Assembly: GCF_004116625.1 (NCBI RefSeq)
Contig: NZ_NXIE01000001.1
Location: forward strand, 62,001 to 126,000
DNA length: 64,000 bases
Origin: Halarcobacter mediterraneus
GTDB lineage: Bacteria; Campylobacterota; Campylobacteria; Campylobacterales; Arcobacteraceae
Direction of reading: 5' to 3'
The position numbers and the translations under genes are program-made. How positions within the stretch are numbered: the first letter of the stretch is position 1; every line of letters begins with the position of its first letter. A model generated the notes under the pieces. The model was not told the origin of the DNA and did not search any database. It saw only the letters and a program-made list of their open reading frames with translations. Shown piece by piece: positions 8,452-17,386 of this stretch.

Positions 8452-9561
8452 ATGAAAAGGTTATTAGTCTTATTTTTTTTATTTGATTTTTATTTATTAT
8501 TTGCAGAAGAAATAAAAATTGGGGCAATAATGCCAATGTCAGGTCCTTTGTCAATCTATGGGAAGGATACAAACAAAGGTGTCTCATTAGCTTATAATTT
8601 ACAAAGTACTTTAAAAAATGGAAATAAAATAAAACTAATTTTAATTGATAATAAAGGTTTTAAAGAGGAGACAAGAAAAGCTGCTTTAAAACTTATAAAA
8701 GATGAAAAAGTTGTTGCTATATTAGGGGCATTAACTTCAACAAATAGTGAAGAAACCATAAAAATAGCTAACAAATATAAAACCCCAGTTATAATCCCTG
8801 TTGCAACAAATGATAATCTAATAAATTTAAGTGAATATGCAAGTAGGGTATGCTTTTCTGATTCTTTTCAAGGAGAAGTTATTGCTAATTATGCAATAAG
8901 ACAAAATTATAAAACAGCTATTGTTGTAGTAGATAAAGCACAGGTTTATTCTTTTGGTTTATCAAATTCTTTTAAAAAAATTTTTGAAAAAAAAGAAGGG
9001 AAATTATTAAAAAAAATAGAAATTGAATCAGGAAATAAAGATTTTAATAAACTTATAACAGATATAAAAAAATTAAGTCCCGATTTTATTTTTTTACCTC
9101 TATATCATCCAGAAGCTTCAATCATTGCAAGAGAATTAAAAAAAGAGAATATTCAAATACCTCTTTTTTCAGGAGATGGAGTGGCAAATGAAACTTTTAT
9201 AAAATTAGGTAAAGATGCTGTTGAAGGATATATGTTCACTGATTTTTTTGATTATAAACATCCTACTTCTAAAAAGGCAAAGGATTTTATTTCATATTAT
9301 CAAGAAACTACAAAAAAAGAAGAAGTTAATTCTTTTACTGTTTTAGGAGCTGATGCATATAATATTCTTATTAATGCAATAAATAAATGTTTAAATCCTA
9401 AAGATAAAGCCTGTATTAATAGAGAAATAAAAAATACAATAAACTTTGATGGTTTCTCAGGTCAAATTACTATTGATTCTTCTGGAAATGCTAACAGATC
9501 GGCAGTAATTAAACAGATTAAAGATAAAAAAATGATTTATAAGGATATTGTAAATCCCTAG
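8452..9561 (+). CDS. Periplasmic ABC-type binding protein, Leu/Ile/Val-like family
   Basis: A 369-residue secreted protein with a signal peptide (about residues 1-18, ending LLFAEE) and a type I periplasmic binding fold of the LivJ/AmiC type (Peripla_BP_6). Typical motifs are IKIGAIMPMSGPLSIYG at the N-terminus, AILGALTSTNSEE and VIIPVATND. No permease or ATPase genes are next to it, so it either works with a distant transporter or acts in sensing. The ATG follows AAAGAGAGAAA. The ligand cannot be predicted. Confidence 0.88.
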   Translation: MKRLLVLFFLFDFYLLFAEEIKIGAIMPMSGPLSIYGKDTNKGVSLAYNLQSTLKNGNKIKLILIDNKGFKEETRKAALKLIKDEKVVAILGALTSTNSEETIKIANKYKTPVIIPVATNDNLINLSEYASRVCFSDSFQGEVIANYAIRQNYKTAIVVVDKAQVYSFGLSNSFKKIFEKKEGKLLKKIEIESGNKDFNKLITDIKKLSPDFIFLPLYHPEASIIARELKKENIQIPLFSGDGVANETFIKLGKDAVEGYMFTDFFDYKHPTSKKAKDFISYYQETTKKEEVNSFTVLGADAYNILINAINKCLNPKDKACINREIKNTINFDGFSGQITIDSSGNANRSAVIKQIKDKKMIYKDIVNP

Positions 9562-9653
9562 ATTTGAAAATTCACATTAAGTACACAAAGTATTTAATTA
9601 TTATTAACCTTAGTTGATTAAAATTATAAAATATATTAAAAAATAGGATAGAA

Positions 9654-10061
9654 ATGCTTTTAATGAAATTAGAACCAAGAGAAAAATTTTCATTTTTACA
9701 ATTAGCACATTATTTAGCAAGAGTTGATAATGATTATGGAAAGAAAGAACAAGAAGTTATTTTAGAATATTGTGCAGAAATGGGTATTGAAAATGATGAT
9801 ACTTTTATTTTAGAAGATTTTGATTTAGAAAAAACTTTAAGTGATTTTAGAAGTAATAAGAGTAAAAAAATAGTTTTATTAGAGTTGATGATTCTTATTC
9901 ATGCTGATGATAAATTTGATTTTGAAGAGAGAAATTTAATATTAAAAATAAATAAGCTTTTTAATTTTTCTCAAAAAGATTTAGAGTTTTATTCTCAATG
10001 GGGGAAAGCAGTAGCTGCTTTATATACCCAAGGGAAGCTTTTTATAGATGATATAAATTAA
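9654..10061 (+). CDS. TerB-like helical protein
   Basis: A 135-residue soluble protein that looks like a single TerB/DjlA-type domain: all-helical, with acidic segments such as ARVDNDYGKKEQEVI and IHADDKFDFEERNLI placed in symmetric halves. These acidic patches bind metals in TerB relatives. The first ATG (9654) has an AGGATAGAA ribosome site and is preferred over the ATG three codons later. The role is unknown; it is probably not tellurite resistance, since no other ter genes are near. Confidence 0.65.
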   Translation: MLLMKLEPREKFSFLQLAHYLARVDNDYGKKEQEVILEYCAEMGIENDDTFILEDFDLEKTLSDFRSNKSKKIVLLELMILIHADDKFDFEERNLILKINKLFNFSQKDLEFYSQWGKAVAALYTQGKLFIDDIN

Positions 10062-10101
10062 TTTAAATAAATTAATTGGAAAAATAGGATAAAATATTTT
10101 C

Positions 10102-10305
10102 ATGGAAATCATCAATATATTAAATAAAAAAATTGAAAAGCTTGTGCATGAGTATGAGCTTATTAAAAAAGAAAATGAATTATTAAAAAGAGACCTTGAT
10201 GATTTAAAGAATAAAAATGATGCCTTGGAAAGAAATAATCAAGACATGCTTTTAAAAATTGATAGTACTTTAACATTTGTTGAGGCAAAGAGTGGTGGAA
10301 AATAA
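10102..10305 (+). CDS. Small coiled-coil protein, ZapB-like
   Basis: A 67-residue, highly charged protein that is almost entirely one predicted coiled coil (about residues 5-60), with heptads rich in Leu, Ile, Lys, Glu and Asn. Its end overlaps the start of a ZapA-like gene, so the two are probably made together. Small coiled-coil partners of ZapA (ZapB) stabilise the cell-division ring. The similarity is in form and context only, and coiled coils are weak evidence of homology. Confidence 0.6.
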   Translation: MEIINILNKKIEKLVHEYELIKKENELLKRDLDDLKNKNDALERNNQDMLLKIDSTLTFVEAKSGGK

Positions 10306-10504
10306 AGTGACTTTTCATATAAATAATATGGCATATACTATAAATATAGATGATAAATTAAAAGATGAAATAACAAGATATTTATCAACAGATAAAAACT
10401 TAGATACAAAAGAGTTGTTAGCAGCATATATTAGGATTTCTCAAGAACATATAAAACTAAAAGATGACATTGAAACTATTTCTAATAAGCTTCCTAATCT
10501 TTAA
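10295..10504 (+). CDS. ZapA-like cell division protein
   Basis: A short protein (about 69 residues) with a ZapA-like N-terminal strand pattern, VTFHINNMAYTINIDD, followed by a helix and coiled coil (ELLAAYIRISQEHIKLKDDIETI). ZapA-family proteins bind FtsZ and promote Z-ring bundling. The start is uncertain. GTG at 10292 or 10295 has a GAGG site six to ten bases upstream, GTG at 10307 would give an N-terminus of VTFHI, and an upstream TTG at 10277 is less likely. The gene overlaps the preceding coiled-coil gene and lies three bases before the pseudopilin gene. Confidence 0.6.
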   Translation: MENKVTFHINNMAYTINIDDKLKDEITRYLSTDKNLDTKELLAAYIRISQEHIKLKDDIETISNKLPNL

Positions 10505-10507
10505 ATT

Positions 10508-10939
10508 ATGAGTAAAGCTTTTTCTTTATTAGAAATAATTTTTGTTTTATTAATCATTTCAATTATTCTTTCTTTTTTTATGGGTAAATTTGATGATTCT
10601 TTGAATAGTGCTTATAAAACTAGTATAAAAGCAGAAATTTCTTTAATAAGAAACTCAATAAATAAAATAAACTCAAAAAAAATATTGCTAAATCAAAATA
10701 TACTTACCAAGTTAGATGAAGCATTAGTTGAAAAAGAAAAAGTATTGTTATTTGAAAATATTTTACAAATACCTTTACTTTCAACAAATAGTATAAGAAA
10801 AGATTTAGGGAAATGGATAAAAATATCTTCTAATAAATATAAGATATATTTTACGTCAAATAAATATTTAGAATTTGAATATAAAAATAATGCTTTTTCT
10901 TGTTTAAGTGAAATAAATCTTTGTAAAGAGTTTGAATAA
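10508..10939 (+). CDS. Prepilin-like protein with N-terminal methylation site
   Basis: A 143-residue protein with a classic type IV prepilin/pseudopilin N-terminus. A short basic leader (MSKA) is followed by FSLLEIIFVLLIISIIL, with the glutamate at mature position 5 and a long hydrophobic helix. The residue before the cleavage site is Ala, not the usual Gly. The C-terminal part has two Cys that may form a disulfide (SCLSEINLC). No secretion or pilus genes are adjacent; it is co-transcribed with priA, with which it overlaps by one base (TAATG). Confidence 0.78.
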   Translation: MSKAFSLLEIIFVLLIISIILSFFMGKFDDSLNSAYKTSIKAEISLIRNSINKINSKKILLNQNILTKLDEALVEKEKVLLFENILQIPLLSTNSIRKDLGKWIKISSNKYKIYFTSNKYLEFEYKNNAFSCLSEINLCKEFE

Positions 10940-12786
10940 TGAATTACTATGAATTATCTTTGTTAAAGTCACCTTTAGAACCTTTAACTTTTCAAACAGA
11001 AGAAGAACTTGAATTAGGAGTTAAAGTAGAAGTTTCATTAAGAAATAGAAAAAATCTTTCTGAAGCTGTAGTTATAAAAAAAGTTGATAAACCTAAGTTT
11101 ACTTGCAGTGATATAGTAAGTATTACAGATTATTTTTTTGATAAAAAAATGCTTGAAATTGCAAAATTTATTTCTCAATATTATGTCTGTTCTTTAGGAG
11201 AAGCCTTATCTATTTTTTCTCCTTTTAACAAAAGTATTTCTTTGGAAATTGATAATGAAAAGTTTGATTCAAATATTCAGTTATCAAAAAAACAAGAAGA
11301 GGCATTTTCTTTTTGTGAAGAAAAAAAGCAAGCTTTACTTTTTGCAAATACTGGAAGTGGTAAAACAGAAGTTTATATTAAAACTATAGAAAAAATATTA
11401 AATGAAGGTTCACAAGCTGTTCTTCTTATGCCCGAAATTTCATTAACTCCTCAAATGCAAAAAAGACTAGATAAAGTATTTTCCTCTTCAGTTGCAATTT
11501 GGCATTCTAAAATCACAAAAAAGAAAAAACAAACTATCTTACAAGATTTACAAGAAGGAAAAATAAAATTAATTGCAGGTGCTAGGTCTGCACTTTTTTT
11601 ACCTTACAAAAACTTAAAACTTATAGTAGTAGATGAAGAACATGATGATTCATACAAAAGTGATTCAAAACCAAGATATCAAGCAAAAGATTTAAGTATA
11701 TACATTGCTAAAAAATATGATATTAGACTTATTTTAGGAAGTGCTACAGCTTCTATCTCTTCTTTTTTAAAACTACCTTTTTATAGGTTAAAAGAGACTT
11801 TTTTTGATACTAGAAAAAGAGTGGAATTTGATGATTCTTCACAAGATTTGTCACCAAGAATTTTAAATAAAATAAAACAAACAATAGCAAATGAAAATCA
11901 AGTAATAGTTTTTTTACCAACACGAGCAAATTATAAATATCAAATTTGTACTTCATGTGGAAAATCAGTTGAATGTCCTTATTGTTCTGTTTCTATGAGC
12001 TTACATAAAAATGATTTAGCTCTTAAATGCCATTATTGTGGATATACTCAAAAAATACCTGAAGTTTGTCCTTCATGTAATAATGGTGTTATACATAACT
12101 TAAGAGTTGGTACAGCACAAATAGAAGAAAAACTAAATGAAGAGTTCCCTGATAAAATTATTAAACGTTTTGATAGAGATGAAATAAAAACTGATAGTAA
12201 ATTGAAAACTGTTTTAAATGACTTTAACAATAATAAAATTGATATTTTAGTTGGAACTCAAATGTTATCAAAGGGGCATGATTATCATAATGTAAAACTA
12301 GCAGTTGTCCTTGGAATAGACTCTATTTTAAATATGAATTCATATAAAGCAAGGGAAAAAGCATTATCTTTACTAATCCAAATAGCAGGACGAAGTGGAA
12401 GAAAAGGTGATGGAGAAGTTATTGTTCAAACTCAAAATTCTGAATTTTTTTCTGATTATTTACAAAATAATGATTATCAAGAGTTTTTAGAAGAAGAGTT
12501 AGAGTTTAGGCAAGAGCTTTATCCCCCTTATTTAAAAATGGCAAAAGTCATATTTGCTCATACAAATGGCTTAAAAGTAAAAGATGAATTAGATAAATAT
12601 GTAAAAATCTTAAAACAAAAAGAGAATATTCAGGTAGTTGGTTTTGGGCAGTCTCCTATTTTTAAAATGGCAAATAAATATAGATATGAAATTATTTTAC
12701 GTTCTTCAAATGTCAAAGCCTTACTTCAAGCTTTGCACTCAATTACATCTTCTATGGCAATAATTGACATGGATACTGTTTATTAA
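10939..12786 (+). CDS. priA: Primosomal protein N', replication restart helicase PriA
   Basis: PriA (615 residues) recognises abandoned forks and reloads the replicative helicase. It has an N-terminal DNA-binding domain (about 1-105), the Walker A motif ANTGSGKTEVY, the DEEH box in VVDEEHDDSYKSD, helicase motif GSATAS, the zinc-binding insertion with paired CxxC motifs (CTSCGKSVECPYC, then CHYCGYTQ and CPSCNNG) and motif VI QIAGRSGRKG. The length is slightly short, as in other Campylobacterota. It is the last gene of the run starting at the ZapB-like gene. Confidence 0.96.
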   Translation: MNYYELSLLKSPLEPLTFQTEEELELGVKVEVSLRNRKNLSEAVVIKKVDKPKFTCSDIVSITDYFFDKKMLEIAKFISQYYVCSLGEALSIFSPFNKSISLEIDNEKFDSNIQLSKKQEEAFSFCEEKKQALLFANTGSGKTEVYIKTIEKILNEGSQAVLLMPEISLTPQMQKRLDKVFSSSVAIWHSKITKKKKQTILQDLQEGKIKLIAGARSALFLPYKNLKLIVVDEEHDDSYKSDSKPRYQAKDLSIYIAKKYDIRLILGSATASISSFLKLPFYRLKETFFDTRKRVEFDDSSQDLSPRILNKIKQTIANENQVIVFLPTRANYKYQICTSCGKSVECPYCSVSMSLHKNDLALKCHYCGYTQKIPEVCPSCNNGVIHNLRVGTAQIEEKLNEEFPDKIIKRFDRDEIKTDSKLKTVLNDFNNNKIDILVGTQMLSKGHDYHNVKLAVVLGIDSILNMNSYKAREKALSLLIQIAGRSGRKGDGEVIVQTQNSEFFSDYLQNNDYQEFLEEELEFRQELYPPYLKMAKVIFAHTNGLKVKDELDKYVKILKQKENIQVVGFGQSPIFKMANKYRYEIILRSSNVKALLQALHSITSSMAIIDMDTVY

Positions 12787-12808
12787 TTAATCTTTAGTCT
12801 CTTTATTG

Positions 12809-12814
12809 TATAAT
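12809..12814 (+). promoter_or_regulatory. -10 element of dapD promoter
   Basis: A TATAAT box preceded by TTG lies 26 bases before the dapD ATG, with an AAGGAAAA ribosome site between them. Confidence 0.6.
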
Positions 12815-12839
12815 CCACAAAAAATTATAAGGAAAATTA

Positions 12840-14027
12840 ATGGCTTTTACAAAAGATGATTTTAAAGAATTAGTAGCAAATATTCAATCTCAAGACTGGT
12901 ATAAAAATCCAATTGGTTTTGGTATTGCAAAAGTTGATAGAGGACAATTAAACAAAGAAAAAATTTTACAAGCTTCATATCCTGTAGTAAACTGGGAAGA
13001 AAATTATGGAAGTGCAGCAGTTTTTTTAAATGCATTAAAAGAAGCTGGTGAAAATATTGATACTTCTAAATCTGAGTTAGTATTTAGTATTAGTGATAAA
13101 TTTTTAACAACTTGTATTGAGTCTTTTAGACCATACATTCCAGAAGCAAAAGGACAAGAGCACAAAAATGTTCAAGTTATTTCTACATTAGCTTCTTTAC
13201 CAATTGATTCAGGACTTACTGCTGATGATTATAGAGTTGTTTTTATTTTTGAAGATACAAATCCAGTAAGTGCAGAGTCTGTATATTTAAAACTTTATGC
13301 TTTATCAACTGGAAAAGCAGCACTTAGAAGTTTAAATCTTGATGGTGCATTTGGTCAATTACACAATAGTGCTTGGGTTGGAAATCAACCAATTGAATTA
13401 GATTGGCTAAGAGAAAATGAAATTACATTAAAATTATCTGGTAAATTTCCTAGTATTACAAAAGTTGATAAATTCCCACAATTTTTAGACCATGTAATTC
13501 CTGCTGATAATACAAGAATTTTAGATACAAATAAAGTAAGATTTGGTGCTCAATTAGCAGCTGGAACTACTGTAATGCCAGGTGCTGCATATATTAACTT
13601 TAATGCAGGTACTGAAGGTGCTGTTATGGTTGAAGGTAGAATTTCTTCAAGTGCAAAAGTTGGTGCTGGTTCTGATGTTGGTGGAGGAGCTTCAATTCTT
13701 GGTGTTCTTTCTGGAACAGATGGTGTTCCTGTAACTATTGGAGATAACACATTATTAGGTGCTAATTCTTGTACTGGTACTGCTATTGGTGATTCTTGTA
13801 TCTTAGATGCAGGTGTAACAATTTTACCAGGTACTAAAATCACTCTTTCTGAAAAAGCTGTTGAGCAATTAAAAGAGATTAACCCAGGTAAAGAGATTTC
13901 TACTGTTATGAAAGGTATGGATTTCCAAGGTGTTAATGGAGTACACTTTAGAGTTAATTCTCAAACTGGTCAAACAATTGCTATGAGATCAACTAGAGAA
14001 GTTAAATTAAACGCTGATTTACACTAA
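12840..14027 (+). CDS. dapD: Tetrahydrodipicolinate N-succinyltransferase, long form
   Basis: This enzyme succinylates 2,3,4,5-tetrahydropyridine-2,6-dicarboxylate in the succinylase branch of diaminopimelate/lysine synthesis. The 395-residue protein has a large N-terminal alpha/beta part and a left-handed parallel beta-helix made of hexapeptide repeats in the C-terminal third (for example VMVEGRISSSAKVGAGSDVG, then VTIGDNTLLGANS). It is the longer DapD type of epsilonproteobacteria, not the 275-residue E. coli type. dapA, which supplies the pathway, lies at 61.3 kb. Confidence 0.92.
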   Translation: MAFTKDDFKELVANIQSQDWYKNPIGFGIAKVDRGQLNKEKILQASYPVVNWEENYGSAAVFLNALKEAGENIDTSKSELVFSISDKFLTTCIESFRPYIPEAKGQEHKNVQVISTLASLPIDSGLTADDYRVVFIFEDTNPVSAESVYLKLYALSTGKAALRSLNLDGAFGQLHNSAWVGNQPIELDWLRENEITLKLSGKFPSITKVDKFPQFLDHVIPADNTRILDTNKVRFGAQLAAGTTVMPGAAYINFNAGTEGAVMVEGRISSSAKVGAGSDVGGGASILGVLSGTDGVPVTIGDNTLLGANSCTGTAIGDSCILDAGVTILPGTKITLSEKAVEQLKEINPGKEISTVMKGMDFQGVNGVHFRVNSQTGQTIAMRSTREVKLNADLH

Positions 14028-14037
14028 AACTTTAAAT

Positions 14038-14061
14038 AAAAGAGAAATTTTTTTCTCTTTT
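14038..14061 (+). terminator. Terminator of dapD
   Basis: A 10-bp stem, AAAAGAGAAA with TTTCTCTTTT, has a T4 loop and a T-rich 3' arm, 11 bases after the dapD stop. Confidence 0.75.
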
Positions 14062-14104
14062 GTTAAACTAAGATAAAAAATTTGCAATTAATTTTTTATT
14101 TAGT

Positions 14105-14250
14105 TATAATATCTCTCATAAAGAAAATTAGTACTTTTTCTTTGTCTGCTTTTTATTAAGACTTTTAATATTTAACTTTCAAATTGAAAAATCAAATTTA
14201 TACTTTAACAAAAACGCTTCAAATGAAGTAATACAAAAACAAGGATTTTT
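14105..14250 (+). promoter_or_regulatory. Promoter and long 5' leader of the cold-shock gene
   Basis: A TATAAT box at 14105-14110 predicts a transcript start near 14117 and hence an untranslated leader of about 130 bases before the ATG. Long structured leaders are characteristic of cspA-type genes and act as cold-responsive RNA switches. The folding here was not computed. Confidence 0.55.
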
Positions 14251-14472
14251 ATGTCAACAAAATATAATGGAACTGTAAAATGGTTCAATAGTGAAAAAGG
14301 TTTTGGATTTATCCAATTAGAAGATGGAAGTAAAGACTTATTTGTTCATTATAGTGAAGTTTCTCAAAACAATGGTTATGGAAGAGTTTCTTTAGATGAT
14401 GGTCAAAAAGTTACTTTCGAAATTGGTCAAAATGAAAAAGGTGAGCACGCAAAAAGCGTTGAACTTTCATAA
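14251..14472 (+). CDS. Cold-shock domain protein, CspA family
   Basis: A 73-residue single cold-shock (OB-fold) domain that binds single-stranded RNA/DNA. Both nucleic-acid motifs are intact: RNP1 as KGFGFIQ and RNP2 as LFVHYSEV, with the N-terminal [14 protein letters not shown] block. The ATG follows ACAAGGATTTTT. It is a single gene with its own promoter, leader and terminator. Confidence 0.95.
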   Translation: MSTKYNGTVKWFNSEKGFGFIQLEDGSKDLFVHYSEVSQNNGYGRVSLDDGQKVTFEIGQNEKGEHAKSVELS

Positions 14473-14480
14473 TTTAGCAA

Positions 14481-14515
14481 ATAAAAGAATTTAAGAAATA
14501 CTTAAATTCTTTTAT
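14481..14515. terminator. Bidirectional terminator, csp / aat
   Basis: A perfect 15-bp stem (ATAAAAGAATTTAAG and its complement, five-base loop) lies between the convergent csp and aat genes and covers the aat stop codon. Confidence 0.85.
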
Positions 14516-15177
14516 GACTTTAATAGCTTGAAATATTCTTCTCTAGGTATTTCTTTTGCACCTAAACTTGTAAGATGATTATTATGAACTTGACAGTCAA
14601 TAAGTTTAATATCGTTTTCTTCAGCTTGTTTACAAAGATAATAAAAAGCGACTTTAGAAGCATCTTTTTCTTTTGCAAACATACTTTCTCCACAAAAAAC
14701 ATTATCAATTAAAACGCCGTATAAACCACCTACTAATTTATCATTTAAATAAGTTTCAATAGAATAAGCATAGCCTAAGTTATGAAGATTTGTATATGCT
14801 TGAATAAAGTTTTTATCAATCCAAGTTTCATCTTCGTGTTTTCTTTTTATACTTGCACAGTTTTTCATAACCTCTTGAAAGTTTTCATTTGTCTTTACAA
14901 TATAACCTTTATTATTAATTGTTCTTCTTAAACTTTTTGATACTTTAAATTCATGGGGATATAAAATCATTCTTTTCTGGGGACTGAACCAATGGATATG
15001 ATTATACTCATCAATAAACCAAGGAAATAAACCATTTTCATAAGCATTAATCAATCTTTGGGGGTGAAAATCCCCGCCAATTGCAACTAAATCATTATTC
15101 ATCATATCTAAAGTTGGAAAATCAAAACTGTTTTCTTCAAGTAAATAAATTTTTTCTATAGGCTCTAAAAGTTTCAT
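14512..15177 (-). CDS. aat: Leucyl/phenylalanyl-tRNA-protein transferase
   Basis: Aat (221 residues) adds Leu or Phe to proteins with N-terminal Lys or Arg, making them ClpS/ClpAP degradation substrates. The family hallmarks are the segments LVAIGGDFHPQRLINAYENG, the active-site block GLFPWF, WFSPQKRMIL, and VGGLYGVLIDNVFCGESMF. The length is normal. It is monocistronic, convergent to csp. Confidence 0.95.
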   Translation of the reverse strand: MKLLEPIEKIYLLEENSFDFPTLDMMNNDLVAIGGDFHPQRLINAYENGLFPWFIDEYNHIHWFSPQKRMILYPHEFKVSKSLRRTINNKGYIVKTNENFQEVMKNCASIKRKHEDETWIDKNFIQAYTNLHNLGYAYSIETYLNDKLVGGLYGVLIDNVFCGESMFAKEKDASKVAFYYLCKQAEENDIKLIDCQVHNNHLTSLGAKEIPREEYFKLLKS

Positions 15178-15212
15178 AAAAGAATAGTATCTAAATATGA
15201 TTAAATGAAATA

Positions 15213-16070
15213 TTAGTATATGACTTTTATAGGTAGATAGAAATCTAAAATAAAGTGTTTATTTTCATCTAAAAAGTGATTTTTTTCATAAATAGAATAA
15301 GGAGGGAAAGTCTTTGCTTCATAGCCTGAATTTGGAAGCCATTCGTTATAAATATAAGACATGAATTTTAAAACATCTCCATATTTCCCTTTTAGTTTGA
15401 AAATAGCACAAATACTGCTAGGTATTTCTAATATTGGAAGATTTTTATACTCTTTTTCTACTTTTATACAAGCAACATAAGAAGCTTTATCTTTGGGTGT
15501 TATTGTTGGATTGTCATGTTGAATACCAATTTGTAAAGGGTTTTTAATATCTAGCTCATAAGCTAAAGACCTTAATCTTTGCCAAGTGTTTTCTATATCT
15601 TCTCCATATCCTTTATGTCTAAGATAAATACATTTAATACTATCACAAGGTTTAATTATAGGTTCTATTTTTTCAATTTCTTTTATACTGTCATAATCTT
15701 TTAATATTTGTTCAGAAAATTTTTTATAACCATCTATTCTCCACTGTTTTGGAGTATAATTAAATACTTTTTTAAAAGCTTTAATAAAAGAAGAATGGGA
15801 AGAAAAACCACATACATTTGCCACTTCACTTATGGTAGAATATTTATTTACAATAAGTAAATTTGCAGCTTTTTGTAGTCTTATAGAAGTAATCATTTCA
15901 AAAATGTTATTTCCTGTTTCTTCTTTAAATATTCTATGAAAGTGATATTTACTTACAGAGACATTCTTTGCAAGTTCATCTAAAGTGATATTTGTTGAAA
16001 TATGTGTATAGATATAAAAGATTGAATCATTAACAACTTTTGATCTAAACATTTTTGTATCTTTTTTCAT
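15213..16070 (-). CDS. AraC-family regulator with GyrI-like effector domain
   Basis: The N-terminal double helix-turn-helix (about residues 10-110; ITLDELAKNVSVSKYHFHRIF and ISEVANVCGFSSHSSFIKAF) is followed by a GyrI-like/SOUL-fold ligand domain to the end (about 145-285). This is the layout of Rob/BmrR-type multidrug sensors. An upstream in-frame ATG at 16097 exists, but a TATAAT element lies between it and the Met at 16070, and residues before 16070 (LFFCYNSF) are not family-like, so 16070 (or Met at 16052) is preferred. A divergent aminotransferase gene starts 107 bases away. Confidence 0.8.
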   Translation of the reverse strand: MKKDTKMFRSKVVNDSIFYIYTHISTNITLDELAKNVSVSKYHFHRIFKEETGNNIFEMITSIRLQKAANLLIVNKYSTISEVANVCGFSSHSSFIKAFKKVFNYTPKQWRIDGYKKFSEQILKDYDSIKEIEKIEPIIKPCDSIKCIYLRHKGYGEDIENTWQRLRSLAYELDIKNPLQIGIQHDNPTITPKDKASYVACIKVEKEYKNLPILEIPSSICAIFKLKGKYGDVLKFMSYIYNEWLPNSGYEAKTFPPYSIYEKNHFLDENKHFILDFYLPIKVIY

Positions 16071-16176
16071 AAAACTATTATAACAAAAAAATAGCAATAT
16101 AGAACAAAAAAAATGAAATTTAGGATAAAGAATAAAAAAACTATTTGTATTATACTTAAATAAAAAAAGGCAAATT

Positions 16177-17277
16177 ATGAAAAAAGAGTTGAAAAGGTCT
16201 TATATTAGGGAAATATTAGATGCAATAAATGAGCAGACAATCTCCTTTGCTGGAGGATTACCTGATGATAGTCTTTTCCCTTTAGAACAATTAAAAGAAG
16301 CTAGTAATAAAGTTTTCGAAACTTCTAAATGTTTACAATATAGTAAATCTATTGGAGATGATAATTTAAGAGAAAAAATTGCAGAAATTTATACAAAATA
16401 TTTATCTTTTCCTACAACAAAAGATGAAATTTTAATAACTTCAGGTTCACAACAAGCTTTTGATATTATTAGTAAAACATTTATTGATAAAAGTTTATTT
16501 GTTCAAAGTCCAACTTATATTGGGGCATTAGGAAGTTTTAAGATCCTTGATAAGGAAATTTATGAATATAAAAATTTAAGTTCTTTAAAAAAGAGTTTAG
16601 AAAAAAATGATTGTGTTTATATTATGAGTGATTTCTCAAATCCAACAACAAAATCTATTTCTGCAAAAAAAAGAGAAGATTATGCAAAAGTTATAAATGA
16701 GAAAAAAGCTTTTTTAATAGAAGATGGTGCTTATTCTTTATTGTCATTTGATGGTAAGTTAAAAATACCATTAGCTTCAAAAGTTAAAAATAGTTTCCAT
16801 TTAGGTTCTTTTTCAAAAATAGTTGCACCAGGACTTAGAGTAGGTTGGATTAGAACTTCAAAGGAAAATATTTCAAAACTTTTAGTTGCAAAAGAGTCTT
16901 TGGATTTACATACTTCAATTTTAAGCCAAATGATTTTAAATCAATATTTAGAAGACAATAAACTATTTGAACATATTGCAATTATTAGAAAAGAGTATGA
17001 AAAAAAGATGAAATTTATGGCTAAATGCTTAAAAAGATATCTTCCTTCATTTACTTTTAAAAGACCAAAAGGAGGAATGTTTATTTATGGCGAATTTGAG
17101 GAAGATAGTTTTGCTCTAGCAAAAAAAGCTTTAGAAAATAATGTTGCATTTGTTCCTGCAAAGGTTTTTTTTAAAGATGAAAAAGAATCAAATTTTGCAA
17201 GATTTAATTATACAAACTCTACTTTTGAAGAAATAGAAAGGGGAATTAAAATCATTAGTTCAAATATTAATAAATAA
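16177..17277 (+). CDS. PLP-dependent aminotransferase, MocR/LysN-like class I/II
   Basis: A 366-residue fold-type I aminotransferase. The start ISFAGGLPDDSLFP and the segment ITSGSQQAFDII are typical of the 2-aminoadipate/aromatic aminotransferase (LysN, MocR C-domain) branch. The Schiff-base lysine lies in LGSFSKIVAPGLRVGWI, and FSNPTTKSIS is the conserved Asn-Pro loop. No GntR DNA-binding domain is fused. The specific amino donor is unknown. It is divergent from the AraC/GyrI gene, which may control it. Confidence 0.85.
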   Translation: MKKELKRSYIREILDAINEQTISFAGGLPDDSLFPLEQLKEASNKVFETSKCLQYSKSIGDDNLREKIAEIYTKYLSFPTTKDEILITSGSQQAFDIISKTFIDKSLFVQSPTYIGALGSFKILDKEIYEYKNLSSLKKSLEKNDCVYIMSDFSNPTTKSISAKKREDYAKVINEKKAFLIEDGAYSLLSFDGKLKIPLASKVKNSFHLGSFSKIVAPGLRVGWIRTSKENISKLLVAKESLDLHTSILSQMILNQYLEDNKLFEHIAIIRKEYEKKMKFMAKCLKRYLPSFTFKRPKGGMFIYGEFEEDSFALAKKALENNVAFVPAKVFFKDEKESNFARFNYTNSTFEEIERGIKIISSNINK

Positions 17278-17347
17278 TAAAATTATTTAATGCTAAAAAG
17301 TTGTATATTTTATACATTTTTTTAGTAGAAATAGAGTTGTTTTTTTG

Positions 17348-17353
17348 TATAAT
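17348..17353 (+). promoter_or_regulatory. -10 element of purine permease promoter
   Basis: TATAAT preceded by TTTTTTG lies 34 bases before the ATG at 17387. It supports the shorter start, since the upstream ATG at 17345 would lie ahead of this box. Confidence 0.55.
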
Positions 17354-17386
17354 TTTTCCTTAATTTTTAATTTTAAGGACAAATTT

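Noticed and set aside
13550-13843. Minus-strand frame of 97 codons within dapD
   Set aside because: It is a shadow of the hexapeptide-repeat coding sequence, with Pro/Ala-rich content typical of antisense translation.
16052-16097. Longer start of the AraC/GyrI regulator at 16097
   Set aside because: A TATAAT promoter element lies inside that extension and the added residues do not fit the family.
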